A stretch of DNA of 64,000 nt, taken from NCBI RefSeq assembly GCF_013377295.1, contig NZ_CP016180.1:1612001-1676000 (forward strand). Direction: 5' to 3'. Made by a program: the position numbers and the translations under genes. The stretch's first letter is position 1, and the number at the start of each line of letters is the position of its first letter. The notes beneath the pieces are model-generated. The model made no database searches. It worked only from the letters and a program-made list of their open reading frames with translations, and was not told the origin of the DNA. Source of the stretch: Pasteurella skyensis. Its GTDB lineage: Bacteria; Pseudomonadota; Gammaproteobacteria; Enterobacterales; Pasteurellaceae. Of the stretch, positions 9,446 through 17,800 are shown piece after piece.

Positions 9446-10390
9446 ATGACACGTTTAACAGCTCGCAAAGGTTATAACCCCTCATTTTCTTGGACATTTC
9501 TCTATCCAAAATACTGGGCAATCTGGCTTGGTGTATTTGGTCTAATCATTTTAGGTTTCATCCCTTTTAAATTAAGGGATAAACTAGCAATGTTTATTGG
9601 TAAAATTGCTTATAAAAAAGCATCAAAACAAGCACACAAAGCAGAAGTCAATTTACGTTACTGCTTTCCTCAATGGACTGAAGCACAAAGAGAAGCTGTC
9701 ATAAAAGAAATGTTTATCCGTGTTGCTCAAACAATGTTAGCAATAGGTGAACTAGCCGTTCGCTCTCCTAAATATTTACAATCTCGTATTGAAATAACAG
9801 GACTTGAACACCTACAAGCGGTCACATCTCAAGGAAAAAATGCAATTTTACTCGTCCCTCATACTTGGTCTATTGATGCATCTGGTGCTATTCTAACCAC
9901 GATGGGAATGCCGATGACATCAATGTACAACCCTCATCGTAACCCACTAGTTGACTGGCTGTGGAACTTAGTAAGAGAACGTTTTGGAGGAAAATTACAC
10001 GCTAGACAAAATGGTATTAAACCATTTTTAAATGATGTTAAACAAGGAAAACTAGGTTACTTTTTACCTGATGAAGACTTTGGTGAAAAAGCTAGTGTTT
10101 ATGTCGATTTTTTTGCCACAGAAAAAGCAACCCTACCTGGATTAACTAAAATGGCAAAACTCACCAATGCTGGCATAGTCCCTCTGTTTCCTATTTACGA
10201 TCCTCAAAAAGGTGTTTACCACCTAGAAATTCTCCCTGCAATGACCTTTTCAGGCGAACCAGAACAAGCCGCCCGTGAAATGAATAAAGTAATTGAATAT
10301 TTTGTCACTAAAAACCCTGAACAATATGTGTGGATTCTTAAATTATTAAAAACACGACGAAATGGAGAAGATATTTACACACCATACTAA
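9446..10390 (+). CDS. lpxM: LpxM (MsbB), lipid A late acyltransferase
   Basis: 314 residues. One N-terminal membrane segment (YWAIWLGVFGLIILGFIPF) anchors the enzyme; the HX4D catalytic motif is HTWSID (about residues 139-144), with RFGGKLHARQNGIKPF and GYFLPDEDFG following, as in E. coli LpxM. It adds the last acyl chain to Kdo2-lipid A at the cytoplasmic face of the inner membrane. The ending EQYVWILKLLKTRRNGE is also LpxM-like rather than LpxL-like. Its stop codon (10388-10390) directly abuts the solitary CRISPR-like repeat, so this gene marks the left border of the CRISPR island. Confidence 0.94.
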   Translation: MTRLTARKGYNPSFSWTFLYPKYWAIWLGVFGLIILGFIPFKLRDKLAMFIGKIAYKKASKQAHKAEVNLRYCFPQWTEAQREAVIKEMFIRVAQTMLAIGELAVRSPKYLQSRIEITGLEHLQAVTSQGKNAILLVPHTWSIDASGAILTTMGMPMTSMYNPHRNPLVDWLWNLVRERFGGKLHARQNGIKPFLNDVKQGKLGYFLPDEDFGEKASVYVDFFATEKATLPGLTKMAKLTNAGIVPLFPIYDPQKGVYHLEILPAMTFSGEPEQAAREMNKVIEYFVTKNPEQYVWILKLLKTRRNGEDIYTPY

Positions 10391-10418
10391 AGTCTAAGCA
10401 GCCTACACGGCTGGTAAC
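10391..10418 (-). CRISPR. Solitary 28-nt type I-F-like CRISPR repeat (no spacers)
   Basis: On the minus strand the 28 nt begin GTTACCAGCCGTGTAGGCTG and end CTTAGACT. Against the well-known I-F repeat (GTTCACTGCC-GTGTA-GGCAG-CTTAGAAA) 22 of 28 positions match from memory. The two stem changes (position 7 T to A and 19 A to T) compensate each other, so the 5-bp stem and GTGTA loop are intact. The last two bases are degenerate, as in terminal repeats. It is oriented like cas6f and sits downstream of it, where I-F arrays normally start. No second repeat is found 32 nt further on, which is inside lpxM. Confidence 0.8.
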
Positions 10419-10423
10419 TAGAG

Positions 10424-10452
10424 ATTTTAAATATAAAACCCTTATTTATCAA
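10424..10452 (-). promoter_or_regulatory. Promoter reading into the solitary CRISPR repeat
   Basis: Minus-strand -35 TTGATA (10452-10447), a 17-bp spacer and -10 TAAAAT (10429-10424), five of six matches to consensus in each box. The predicted start is at or just before the first base of the repeat at 10418. This is what a residual CRISPR leader would provide. The RNA would run antisense into the end of lpxM. Confidence 0.6.
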
Positions 10453-10495
10453 TAGATCAGAGCCAAAATAACTAAAAATACCTTCCAAAAAACAA

Positions 10496-10530
10496 AACAC
10501 TCTAACTATTTGATAATTAGAGTGTTTTTA
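10496..10530. terminator. Bidirectional terminator between lpxM/solo repeat and cas6f
   Basis: Arms AACACTCTAA (10496-10505) and TTAGAGTGTT (10517-10526), a 10-bp perfect stem, with T-rich runs on both outer sides (TTTTATTTAG on plus, TTTGTTTTTTGG on minus). It should end the csy operon and shield it from lpxM transcription. It also means the solitary repeat is not read from the csy operon. Confidence 0.85.
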
Positions 10531-10554
10531 TTTAGCCTAAAAATAAAGGGTATT

Positions 10555-11214
10555 TTACCAATTTGGGACAGTTGTTGTGCTACTTAATCCATAAGTATTA
10601 AATTTTCCCGATTGATAAGTATCTACGTCTATTTGCTCAATTTGTAAAGAAAATTCATTTTGATTACTTTCACTCTTTAATTTGATATAAGGACGTAACT
10701 CAAGAGGAGGATTGTAATAAAGAATCAATGCCTTTTCTCGACTTAAATTTTCTTGTTGCATAATTTGTGCAATTCGTTCTGCTTTGACCTCATCAAAAGT
10801 TTTGTTATGACGTTTTGCATAACGACGAATTTGACGATCTCGATTTTTTTCTTGTCGAAAACGTTTTACACAAATATAACTAACCTGTTCAGGTACGGCT
10901 TTAATACTAGAACAATGAACATAATCAGCAAGACGTTCTAGCCATTTTTTAAAATCTAACTGTTCCAGTTCTTGTTCCGTGTGAGCAAAAATACGCAATT
11001 TAGATCCTAAAATAGCGACTGTCTTCCCTTCTTTTTCAAAACATCGATACTCAGGAAAACTGACGCCGATATTTGATGTCTCCGCACTCTCACCATTTGT
11101 CTTTTTAGCTTGTTCAACTAATGCTAAATGGAGTTGAGTGAAAGCTTTTGACCAAATAAAATAAAGAGAAATATCTGCATTTTTGATCAGGGTAACTTCT
11201 TGGTAGTAATTCAT
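10555..11214 (-). CDS. cas6f: Cas6f (Csy4), CRISPR RNA endonuclease, type I-F
   Basis: 219 residues, slightly longer than P. aeruginosa Csy4 (187). The catalytic histidine is at residue 29 in KAFTQLHLALVEQ, matching H29 of the Pseudomonas enzyme. The arginine-rich helix (KRFRQEKNRDRQIRRYAKRH) that grips the repeat stem is present, and the C-terminal FNTYGLSSTTTVPNW aligns with the FTCYGLS...VP ending of the family. It cuts 3' of the repeat hairpin and stays bound to the crRNA 3' end in the Csy complex. Last gene of the csy operon, 3 bp after csy3. All recognisable active-site features are intact, so it should process the CreR-like RNA. Confidence 0.95.
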   Translation of the reverse strand: MNYYQEVTLIKNADISLYFIWSKAFTQLHLALVEQAKKTNGESAETSNIGVSFPEYRCFEKEGKTVAILGSKLRIFAHTEQELEQLDFKKWLERLADYVHCSSIKAVPEQVSYICVKRFRQEKNRDRQIRRYAKRHNKTFDEVKAERIAQIMQQENLSREKALILYYNPPLELRPYIKLKSESNQNEFSLQIEQIDVDTYQSGKFNTYGLSSTTTVPNW

Positions 11215-11217
11215 TTG

Positions 11218-12219
11218 TTACTCCTTACCACTTGCTCCAAATACACCACCACGAATAAGCACACCGATAACATAGTGTTGTTGTTCAACAGCAGGTTCTT
11301 TTCCTTTTAACACCCAATCATCAAAGAGAGTATAAAAATCCATTTTTTGTTTTGGTTGGCGGAAAGCCTTTCCCATTGTTGTTACGGCACCATAAGGTTC
11401 AATGGCAATTGGAAACTCTGCTTCAGGATACCAATCATCAATCGTACGAATAGCATTACTTACTTTTTGTGAGTGCATACCTGCTTTACCGTTGATTTCG
11501 TATAATACTTTACTCTTAGTTTTACCCGTATCTAGCACCAACTCTTGTGATGGGTATACTTCCTGTCCATATCCCATTTTTGCTGTTGCTGTTACATATA
11601 AAATAATAAAGTTTTCTCCAGTCAGTCCCTGTTCAATAAGTTTTGCCAGTTTGGTGATATCTTCGTTTTGTATATCAAAGTTTTGTAGTGTAATTTGTTT
11701 TGCATCAAATACAAACTCTTCTTGATTACAAGTCACTTTTACCGTAATTTCTTCTGCTCCGACACGATTACGCCATAACCAACGAGCATTGGCAATATTA
11801 ATAGCATAACGTCGTGCAAGTTCAGCAACTCCTTGCGTACTTAAATAATTTGCAACAGTTTCCTCTAGTGCTTTTTGATAATCTTGATCATTACACACAT
11901 TTGGCTTTCCTGTAAAAGGTAATACTTTACAGCTCCAGCTAACTAATAAAGTATCACAGCTTTCATCTAAAGCTGCGGCATCTACTCGTTGTAAATTCGC
12001 ATTTTGTATTTCTGCATCTAGCTTTGCATGATCTTTTTCAGCATCCTGTTTATCTTTTTTCTTTAATCGATTACTAATTGTTCCTCTAACAGATTTTTCC
12101 TTAATACTAACAGCGATAGGGTTACTATTTGTTGTACTATCAATTTGTGCAAAAAATGCATCAGAAATATCAAGATTACGTTCAAAAGCTAATACGCTTG
12201 CGGTAGTTAATTTGCTCAT
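11218..12219 (-). CDS. csy3: Csy3 (Cas7f), backbone of the type I-F surveillance complex
   Basis: 333 residues, usual length. Begins LTTASVLAFERNLDISDAFF and contains NARWLWRNRVGAEEI and TMGKAFRQPKQKMDFYTL, all characteristic of I-F Cas7. Six copies wrap the crRNA spacer, folding out every sixth base. It is preceded by csy2 (28-bp gap) and followed by cas6f (3-bp gap). The sequence appears intact, with no frameshift. Confidence 0.96.
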   Translation of the reverse strand: MSKLTTASVLAFERNLDISDAFFAQIDSTTNSNPIAVSIKEKSVRGTISNRLKKKDKQDAEKDHAKLDAEIQNANLQRVDAAALDESCDTLLVSWSCKVLPFTGKPNVCNDQDYQKALEETVANYLSTQGVAELARRYAINIANARWLWRNRVGAEEITVKVTCNQEEFVFDAKQITLQNFDIQNEDITKLAKLIEQGLTGENFIILYVTATAKMGYGQEVYPSQELVLDTGKTKSKVLYEINGKAGMHSQKVSNAIRTIDDWYPEAEFPIAIEPYGAVTTMGKAFRQPKQKMDFYTLFDDWVLKGKEPAVEQQHYVIGVLIRGGVFGASGKE

Positions 12220-12247
12220 TATGTACTCCTATTGGGTAAAAATTTAG

Positions 12248-13228
12248 TTAAATATTTTGTGTAACAAGATAAAGTGAGTTTTCTTCGTCATAGCTATAAT
12301 GCCAAAAAGCATTTTTAATCATTTTAGTTTCAATTCCTGCTTCAGAATCAGTCTTGATTAATCGCTGAGGATAGACCCATTTGCCTAAACCATATACTGC
12401 CTCAACATACTGGCTTGGATATTCAGGATTTCTAATATGTTGCATAACACCTGCATCATATTTGGGAGAAATACCTTGATAACCAATCGGCATAGGAACA
12501 AGCCAACCTCGCCCTGTTTTTTGAGAGGTAGTTTTCCACACAATTTCTGTTTGTTCTTTTTCCGTTTGCCCTTTTTTATTTGGCACCTCTTCTGGAATAT
12601 GATGTAAAGTACAAACATCAATAAGGGCATCTAAAGCGGTCACATTCGGATCTACTTTTTGCAATTCTGTAATAATTTCCTCAAAATCCTTTTGTGCGTC
12701 CATTAAAACAAAAGCAGGCATTAGCATTGAAACTACATCGTGTAAACCATTATCTAAAAAATCAACCTTTGCCAATCTTTGAGTGCTGCCTCCTGCAATA
12801 CGTTGCTGTAAAATCCACTGTGAGCTTTGCTCAATAAGGTGTTTTTGTTCTTCTATAGAAAGATCTTCTGTGCCTAATACTTCGATAACAAAGCTCATTG
12901 TGAGATGGCATTTTCCCTCTTCAATAATAGACGCCGTTTTGCCATCTTTTTTAATTGGATTACGGCTTTGATTAAAAGTGTAGTTGCTATATTTATTAGC
13001 TCTGTAGATTTGAGGCTGACAGTCATAACAAGCAAGTAACACACCACCCAAACTGTACGCCTGCCACTCCTCCATTGCCATCATCTTACGAGACATTGAA
13101 TGGAATGCACCTAAAAAACCAGTGATAGCAGGGAAACCATAAGTAATGGGGCTAGATATACTATTTGCATTGCTAATTTGGACTTTATGAAAAACTAGGT
13201 AGCCAGCAACCTGTTTATTGATATTCAT
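12248..13228 (-). CDS. csy2: Csy2 (Cas5f), tail subunit of the type I-F complex
   Basis: 326 residues. Features typical of I-F Cas5: the N-terminal YGFPAITGFLGAFHSMSRKM, MSFVIEVLG, and RGWLVPMPIGYQGISPKYDAG towards the C-terminus. It binds the 5' handle of the crRNA together with Csy1. Its start codon overlaps the csy1 stop (ATGA overlap, 13225-13228), so the two are translationally coupled and made in matched amounts. Confidence 0.95.
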   Translation of the reverse strand: MNINKQVAGYLVFHKVQISNANSISSPITYGFPAITGFLGAFHSMSRKMMAMEEWQAYSLGGVLLACYDCQPQIYRANKYSNYTFNQSRNPIKKDGKTASIIEEGKCHLTMSFVIEVLGTEDLSIEEQKHLIEQSSQWILQQRIAGGSTQRLAKVDFLDNGLHDVVSMLMPAFVLMDAQKDFEEIITELQKVDPNVTALDALIDVCTLHHIPEEVPNKKGQTEKEQTEIVWKTTSQKTGRGWLVPMPIGYQGISPKYDAGVMQHIRNPEYPSQYVEAVYGLGKWVYPQRLIKTDSEAGIETKMIKNAFWHYSYDEENSLYLVTQNI

Positions 13229-14613
13229 AGAAACACTCCTTTACCCGCTCGTTCATATTGTTTTTTCATAGCCATTATTTCACGTCGCCACTCATTATAT
13301 TCAGGCTTACCCGTATCGTGTTTGAGATGAGGAAATTTATCTTGAATAAGCTTATTTAACCAACTTGCAAATTGTCGATAAATCTCTAAGTGCCATTCCA
13401 ACTCTTCTCTATCCTCGGCAAACTCTTCTTCACCCTCTAAATTAGCACGCAAAGGGTCTAGCCATAATTTTTGGTTATAATCGAGTTGATAATCTTTTGA
13501 CCAGCCCGCAGGATAGGTATTTTTTATATAGGTAGAAATAGAGAATAAAATATGCAAAATCTCATCAATAGCGAATTTTCTTGCATCACGTATATCAACA
13601 GTATTTTTATCACTTTTAATAACCTGAAAAAACTGCGCTATTGGTTTGTAACATTGATAAGCTAAATTTTTATTAAAAATGGTTCTAGTAGATTTGGATA
13701 CATTAAAAAGATACCTTTGTGAAAATGTTGGAGGTATGGAGGGGAGTAGATAATTTCTACCTCCCTGCTTACTCATTAACAAACTCACATTTTGAGGCTT
13801 GGTACCACCTAATTGAACACTAGTTAAATCTGATAAAGTAACATAAGGTTTTTGCTCTGCTGTTTTTTTGAAGCGATTATCTTGTGCTTCCTTATTTTCC
13901 TCAGAATACTTTAAAGCATTGATACGTTGATATAACTCGTGAGTTAAAACTGATGGATAAAGAGGAATGATATTATGATAACTAAGATCTTCAATGCTCT
14001 CTGCTACATTAGAATTAGTTGCCCACAGTATCTGTTTGTTTCGTTCGTGGGTGACAGGTGAAGTCACGGTATTTTGTAAAGCCTCTTTAAATGCTTGATG
14101 ATAACTTTTTGCTATTGTTTGATCACTAGATAAAGAAGCAATAAAGTCCGCATTATCTTCTAAAATAAGATCTCGAATTTTCACCTGTTTATTTGCAAAC
14201 TCACCAACAACAAAATCAAAAAAAGCCGCTAATGGCAAAGCTGCTGCATTCCCATTTGCATCAATATAATCACTTTTTATACTGTGAGAACCGACTATTT
14301 CAATAGGCAAATGGTGATCGGACTGAAAACTAATATTATCGCCTTTGGCATCAGGATGAATACCTTTAGAAATATGCGTACCAAAATACAATTGTTTTGC
14401 CATTTTATTGGCTGCGTTTTCTAGCCATATAGCAGAACTGTATTTCTCTCGCTCTTTGGAAAGCTTTTCTTGTAACGTTGCAATTTGATCACTGCTACTA
14501 CTTTCTTTCGCTTTCTCTAATTGCCTTTGCTCTTTTTCGGTTTTTTTATTGAATTGGCTGTTTAAGAAGTTTTGTACAGCGTTTTGGGTAAGTTCTGAAG
14601 GAATTTGAGGCAT
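13225..14613 (-). CDS. csy1: Csy1 (Cas8f), large subunit and PAM reader of the type I-F complex
   Basis: 462 residues from the ATG at 14613 (MPQIPSELTQNAVQNFLNSQF), chosen over an in-frame ATG at 14646 because AGGAG lies 7 nt upstream of it. I-F Cas8 features: ATNSNVAESIEDLSYHNIIPLYPSVLTHELY, LGGTKPQNVSLLMSKQGGRNYLLPS and the C-terminal WRREIMAMKKQYERAGKGVFL. It recognises the CC PAM and recruits Cas2-3. First gene of the csy1-csy2-csy3-cas6f operon; its promoter is the predicted target of the CreR-like RNA encoded just upstream. Confidence 0.95.
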   Translation of the reverse strand: MPQIPSELTQNAVQNFLNSQFNKKTEKEQRQLEKAKESSSSDQIATLQEKLSKEREKYSSAIWLENAANKMAKQLYFGTHISKGIHPDAKGDNISFQSDHHLPIEIVGSHSIKSDYIDANGNAAALPLAAFFDFVVGEFANKQVKIRDLILEDNADFIASLSSDQTIAKSYHQAFKEALQNTVTSPVTHERNKQILWATNSNVAESIEDLSYHNIIPLYPSVLTHELYQRINALKYSEENKEAQDNRFKKTAEQKPYVTLSDLTSVQLGGTKPQNVSLLMSKQGGRNYLLPSIPPTFSQRYLFNVSKSTRTIFNKNLAYQCYKPIAQFFQVIKSDKNTVDIRDARKFAIDEILHILFSISTYIKNTYPAGWSKDYQLDYNQKLWLDPLRANLEGEEEFAEDREELEWHLEIYRQFASWLNKLIQDKFPHLKHDTGKPEYNEWRREIMAMKKQYERAGKGVFL

Positions 14614-14644
14614 TTGGGTTCTCCTTTGTTTAAACTTTAAGCAC

Positions 14645-14673
14645 ATTAAATCATACCTGAAAAATTTTTACAA
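14645..14673 (-). promoter_or_regulatory. Predicted csy operon promoter
   Basis: Minus-strand -35 TTGTAA (14673-14668), 17-bp spacer, -10 TTTAAT (14650-14645). The start of transcription is expected near 14638, giving a leader of about 25 nt before csy1. The CC PAM of the CreR-like target (14674-14675) directly abuts the -35 box, so a bound Csy complex would hinder RNA polymerase. Boxes are seen; promoter activity is inferred. Confidence 0.55.
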
Positions 14674-14696
14674 CCATCATTTGAATTAATTTAATA
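14674..14696 (+). promoter_or_regulatory. CC PAM plus protospacer-like match to the CreR-like spacer
   Basis: CC at 14674-14675 is followed by ATCATTTGAAT, against the spacer start ATCATATGAAT at 14762. Ten of 11 bases match. Over 18 bases 15 match, with mismatches at 6, 12 and 15. Positions 6 and 12 are bases that Cas7 flips out and does not read in type I complexes. Partial pairing of this kind supports binding without Cas3 cutting. It lies between the csy -35 box and the divergent KAP/CreR promoter. Confidence 0.7.
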
Positions 14697-14726
14697 AAAT
14701 TAGTAGAGAAATTTAATAAATACTTG

Positions 14727-14732
14727 TATACT
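14727..14732 (+). promoter_or_regulatory. Predicted -10 box for the CreR-like RNA and KAP gene
   Basis: TATACT, five of six to consensus. Start of transcription would be near 14739, within the first repeat-like segment. No good -35 is present 17 nt upstream (TAGAGA), so it is weak or activator-dependent. The -35 position (14704-14709) borders the Csy target at 14676-14696. Confidence 0.4.
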
Positions 14733-14733
14733 A

Positions 14734-14761
14734 TGTGTACATCGTAAAGATGGCTTAGAAA
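14734..14761 (+). repeat. Degenerate type I-F repeat (psi-R1) of the CreR-like element
   Basis: 28-nt segment whose 3' end GCTTAGAAA (14753-14761) is identical to the I-F repeat end that becomes the crRNA 5' handle. The stem has changed in a compensating way, CATC-GTAAA-GATG instead of CTGCC-GTATA-GGCAG, giving 4 bp and the same 5-nt loop length. About 16 of 28 bases match the consensus recalled from memory. Confidence 0.7.
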
Positions 14762-14802
14762 ATCATATGAATAAAATTAGCTTTAATCTGCCGCATAGGC
14801 AG
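14754..14802 (+). ncRNA. CreR/CreA-like crRNA-like guide RNA (predicted)
   Basis: If Cas6f cuts after the stem of each repeat-like segment, as it does in I-F, the product is 49 nt. It would have an exact CUUAGAAA 5' handle (14754-14761), a 21-nt spacer (14762-14782; normal I-F spacers are 32) and a 3' end with the perfect hairpin CTGCCGCATAGGCAG (14788-14802). The spacer matches the csy promoter region next to a CC PAM. Such guides (CreR, CreA) are known to direct Cascade or Cas effectors to repress cas genes or toxins. It lies in the 5' leader of the KAP gene, so Cas6f cleavage would also cut that mRNA. Sequence features are direct observations; function is inferred. Confidence 0.72.
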
Positions 14803-14810
14803 TGTATTAA
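14783..14810 (+). repeat. Degenerate type I-F repeat (psi-R2) of the CreR-like element
   Basis: The central CTGCCGCATAGGCAG (14788-14802) is a perfect 5-bp stem with a 5-nt loop, and the stem bases equal the I-F consensus. The flanks differ: TTAAT instead of GTTCA, and TGTATTAA instead of CTTAGAAA. The hairpin needed for Cas6f is therefore kept while the next 5' handle is lost, as expected for the last repeat of a single-guide unit. Confidence 0.72.
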
Positions 14811-14842
14811 AAAGATCTATGATTTATGAAAGGAAAAATAAA

Positions 14843-17800
14843 ATGAGCTGTGTAATACCACCATTTTCAAAAAAGAAAAAAATCAATAATACAATTAAGC
14901 CAAGTAATATTATACCTTTAGCCCCAATAGATGATATTGCAACAGAAAATCAAAAATACTATGAAAGTAGATTATTAGGTGCTTTAAAAAATAAAAGAGT
15001 TAAAAATATTGCTTTAACAGGTATATATGGTTCTGGGAAAAGTACCATCCTCAACACATTTAAGAAAAAATGCAGTGATAAGTGGAAATTTGTAGATATT
15101 TCATTATCCACTTTTGATATTAAAAGTCTTGATTCACAAGAAAATAATATGCTGGAAGAAAAAGACTTGCAATTGTTGGAACGGAGTATTTTGCAGCAGT
15201 TGTTTTATTCAGTTGAGCATAGTGATATTCCTCTTTCACGATTTAAAAGAATCGTAAAGCCAACTAAGCGGTCTCGGATTTCTATTTTTGTTGCCATTGC
15301 TATTATTTTTCTAAGTTATTTTTCTCTTTTTGAAAAAAACAATACTTTGTTGGGATTATTGCCAGAAACATTAAAATTAGCACTAGAAAAATATGAATGG
15401 TTACCCACAACTGGCATGGGGCTTTTTATTTTATCCTCATTATTTCTTATTTATCAATTACTAAATTATGCTCTCAATCTCAAAGAAATTAAATTTAAAT
15501 TACATAATGCAGAATTTAACGTAAAAGACGAAGAAAACAAATCAATACTCAATGACCACCTTGATGAAATTATTTACTTTTTTCAAGAAACCAAAAAAAA
15601 TGTCGTCATTATTGAAGACTTGGATAGATTTGAAAATACCTCTATTTTTATACGATTAAGAGAGTTGAACTCCTTAATCAATGCTTCATGTACACACCGA
15701 GTGGTTTTTATTTATGCTATTAGAGACGACATGTTCAAAGACACAGAAAGAAGTAAGTTCTTCGAATATATTATTCCTGTTATACCAATAATCAATCCGA
15801 CTAATGCGTATGATATTCTCAAAAAAGAATATAAAGAGCAAATTGAAAGTTTAGATAATTTTTTCTTACGTAGAGCCTGCCTCTATTTTCATGATATGCG
15901 GCTATTGAAAAATATCATGAATGAGTTTGAGGATTTTTCGGTGTTATTAAAAGGATTACCATTAGATAAAAATCAATTATTTTCAATGGTTGTGTACAAA
16001 AATTATCATCCAGAAGAATTTGCCAAGCTAAATTCTAATAATGGTGAAATTTATGATATTTTCAACAAAAAAAAGCAAGACATTATTAGCAATAGAATTA
16101 AAGGGATTGAATGTGAGATTGCTCTGTTAGAAGAAGAAAAAGATGTCATCGCTAGTGAGAAATTAGATTCTATCAGTGAATTAAATGTAATTTATTCTCA
16201 CTACTTAGATTGTAAACTCAAAGAGTTGGATGGTAGATATTACTCTGGCATTGAAATTGATGATAAGGAGTGGGAATTTGGTCAGTATGATGAAGATCTA
16301 TTTTTAACTTTAATAAAAGGTGAATTTAATTCTTGTCAAATGCTAAACGGATATAACAGTTGGTATCGCAATATTAATTTTAGCGAGGTAGAAAAATTAA
16401 CACATTTCACTGAGACTTATCCGCAAAGGCTAGAGCTAATCAAAAAGAAAGGGCAAAAACGGTTAACAGAAATACAAAATGAAATTAATAACCTAACAAA
16501 ACAAAAAGAAGAAATAAAAAATCAATCACTTAGAAATCTTTTAAAAAATGAAGAAGTTTCAGAATCTAGACAGCTCAATTTCTTCCTTGTCAATGGCTAT
16601 ATCAATGAAACCTACACTGACTATATATCTTACTTTTTTGAGTCATCAATTACTACATCAGATAAAACATATGCAATGTTAGTTGCTAGTCGCAAAGAAC
16701 CACAGTTTGAATTAGAGATTCAAAAACATGAAGAGTTATTAGCAAATTACCTTTCAAAAGAGGATATGCTAACATCTAGTGTATTAAATATTAGTATGCT
16801 CGGATATTTACTAAATAACCGTTATAAGCATTTTTCTGCGTGTAATAACATGATAACAAAATTGTCTGATCAATCTGATGTTTCTAATGAGTTTTTAACG
16901 TTATTATTTAATAAAAAAATCGATTTCTATCATTTTTTAATTCCAGAATTGATTAAAATCAGTGAAAACGTATTTGATGTAGTTTTAGATGAAGTCGAAG
17001 ATGAGCAAACGGTTAGCAATTATAAAAAAATCATCTCATATTCGGGTGTTCAATTAGCAAACTCATCTTACCTAATTAATAAATTGAAAAAATTTCTCTC
17101 TAATAGAGCAGATTACATAGATTTTGTTATGGAATGTTTTTCGAATGACAAGGAAAAGTTTAAATCATTCAGTAAAACAATTCATCCGATGTTTGAGAAT
17201 CTGAAGCCGACAAATCTTGCGCTATTCAACTGGCTAGGTGAACAGAACTATTTCTATATTGAGAAAAGCATTATTTCTGATGCGTTGATGGCAAACTTAA
17301 ATTTAACAGAAGAGCAAGTAATGGCGAAACTCAAGAGAATGCCTTTTACGACTATTTTAGATTCTGAAATTAACTACTTAATCAGGGATTACGAAACTGA
17401 GCCAGAAAGTCTTATCCAAATTTTCATAGATGATTTAGAAGAAGATGAATACCTAGAAGAAAAAGCTGAAACCGTACAGAAAATTATTAATAATGAGAAA
17501 CTGGATATTGACATAAAAATCAACTTAATTTTAAAGTGTAAAACTAAATTAAAGCACCTTAAAACAATCAACCAAGAAGTGCATAATATGCTTTTAGAAA
17601 ACAATGGCATTGAACCGACATGGGATAATGTAGTGATGTACTATGCAAATCATGCCAATGAGCTGAATGAGATACTCATTAATTTTATCGAAAAACATGC
17701 CGCTCATTTAGGAAAAGAAACAAAAGAATATAAAGCGGTATTTGAAGAAGCCGAAGAATTACAAAAAGCATTTGAAATTTCTTTAGTAAAATGTAATGAA

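Noticed and set aside
10391-10554. A hidden full CRISPR array after cas6f
   Set aside because: I looked for further repeats at about 60-bp intervals on both strands; only one repeat is present, and the rest is a promoter-like stretch and a terminator.
14713-14733. Possible third repeat upstream of psi-R1
   Set aside because: The AT-rich sequence before 14734 has no hairpin and no CTTAGAAA end; the element has only two repeat-like units.
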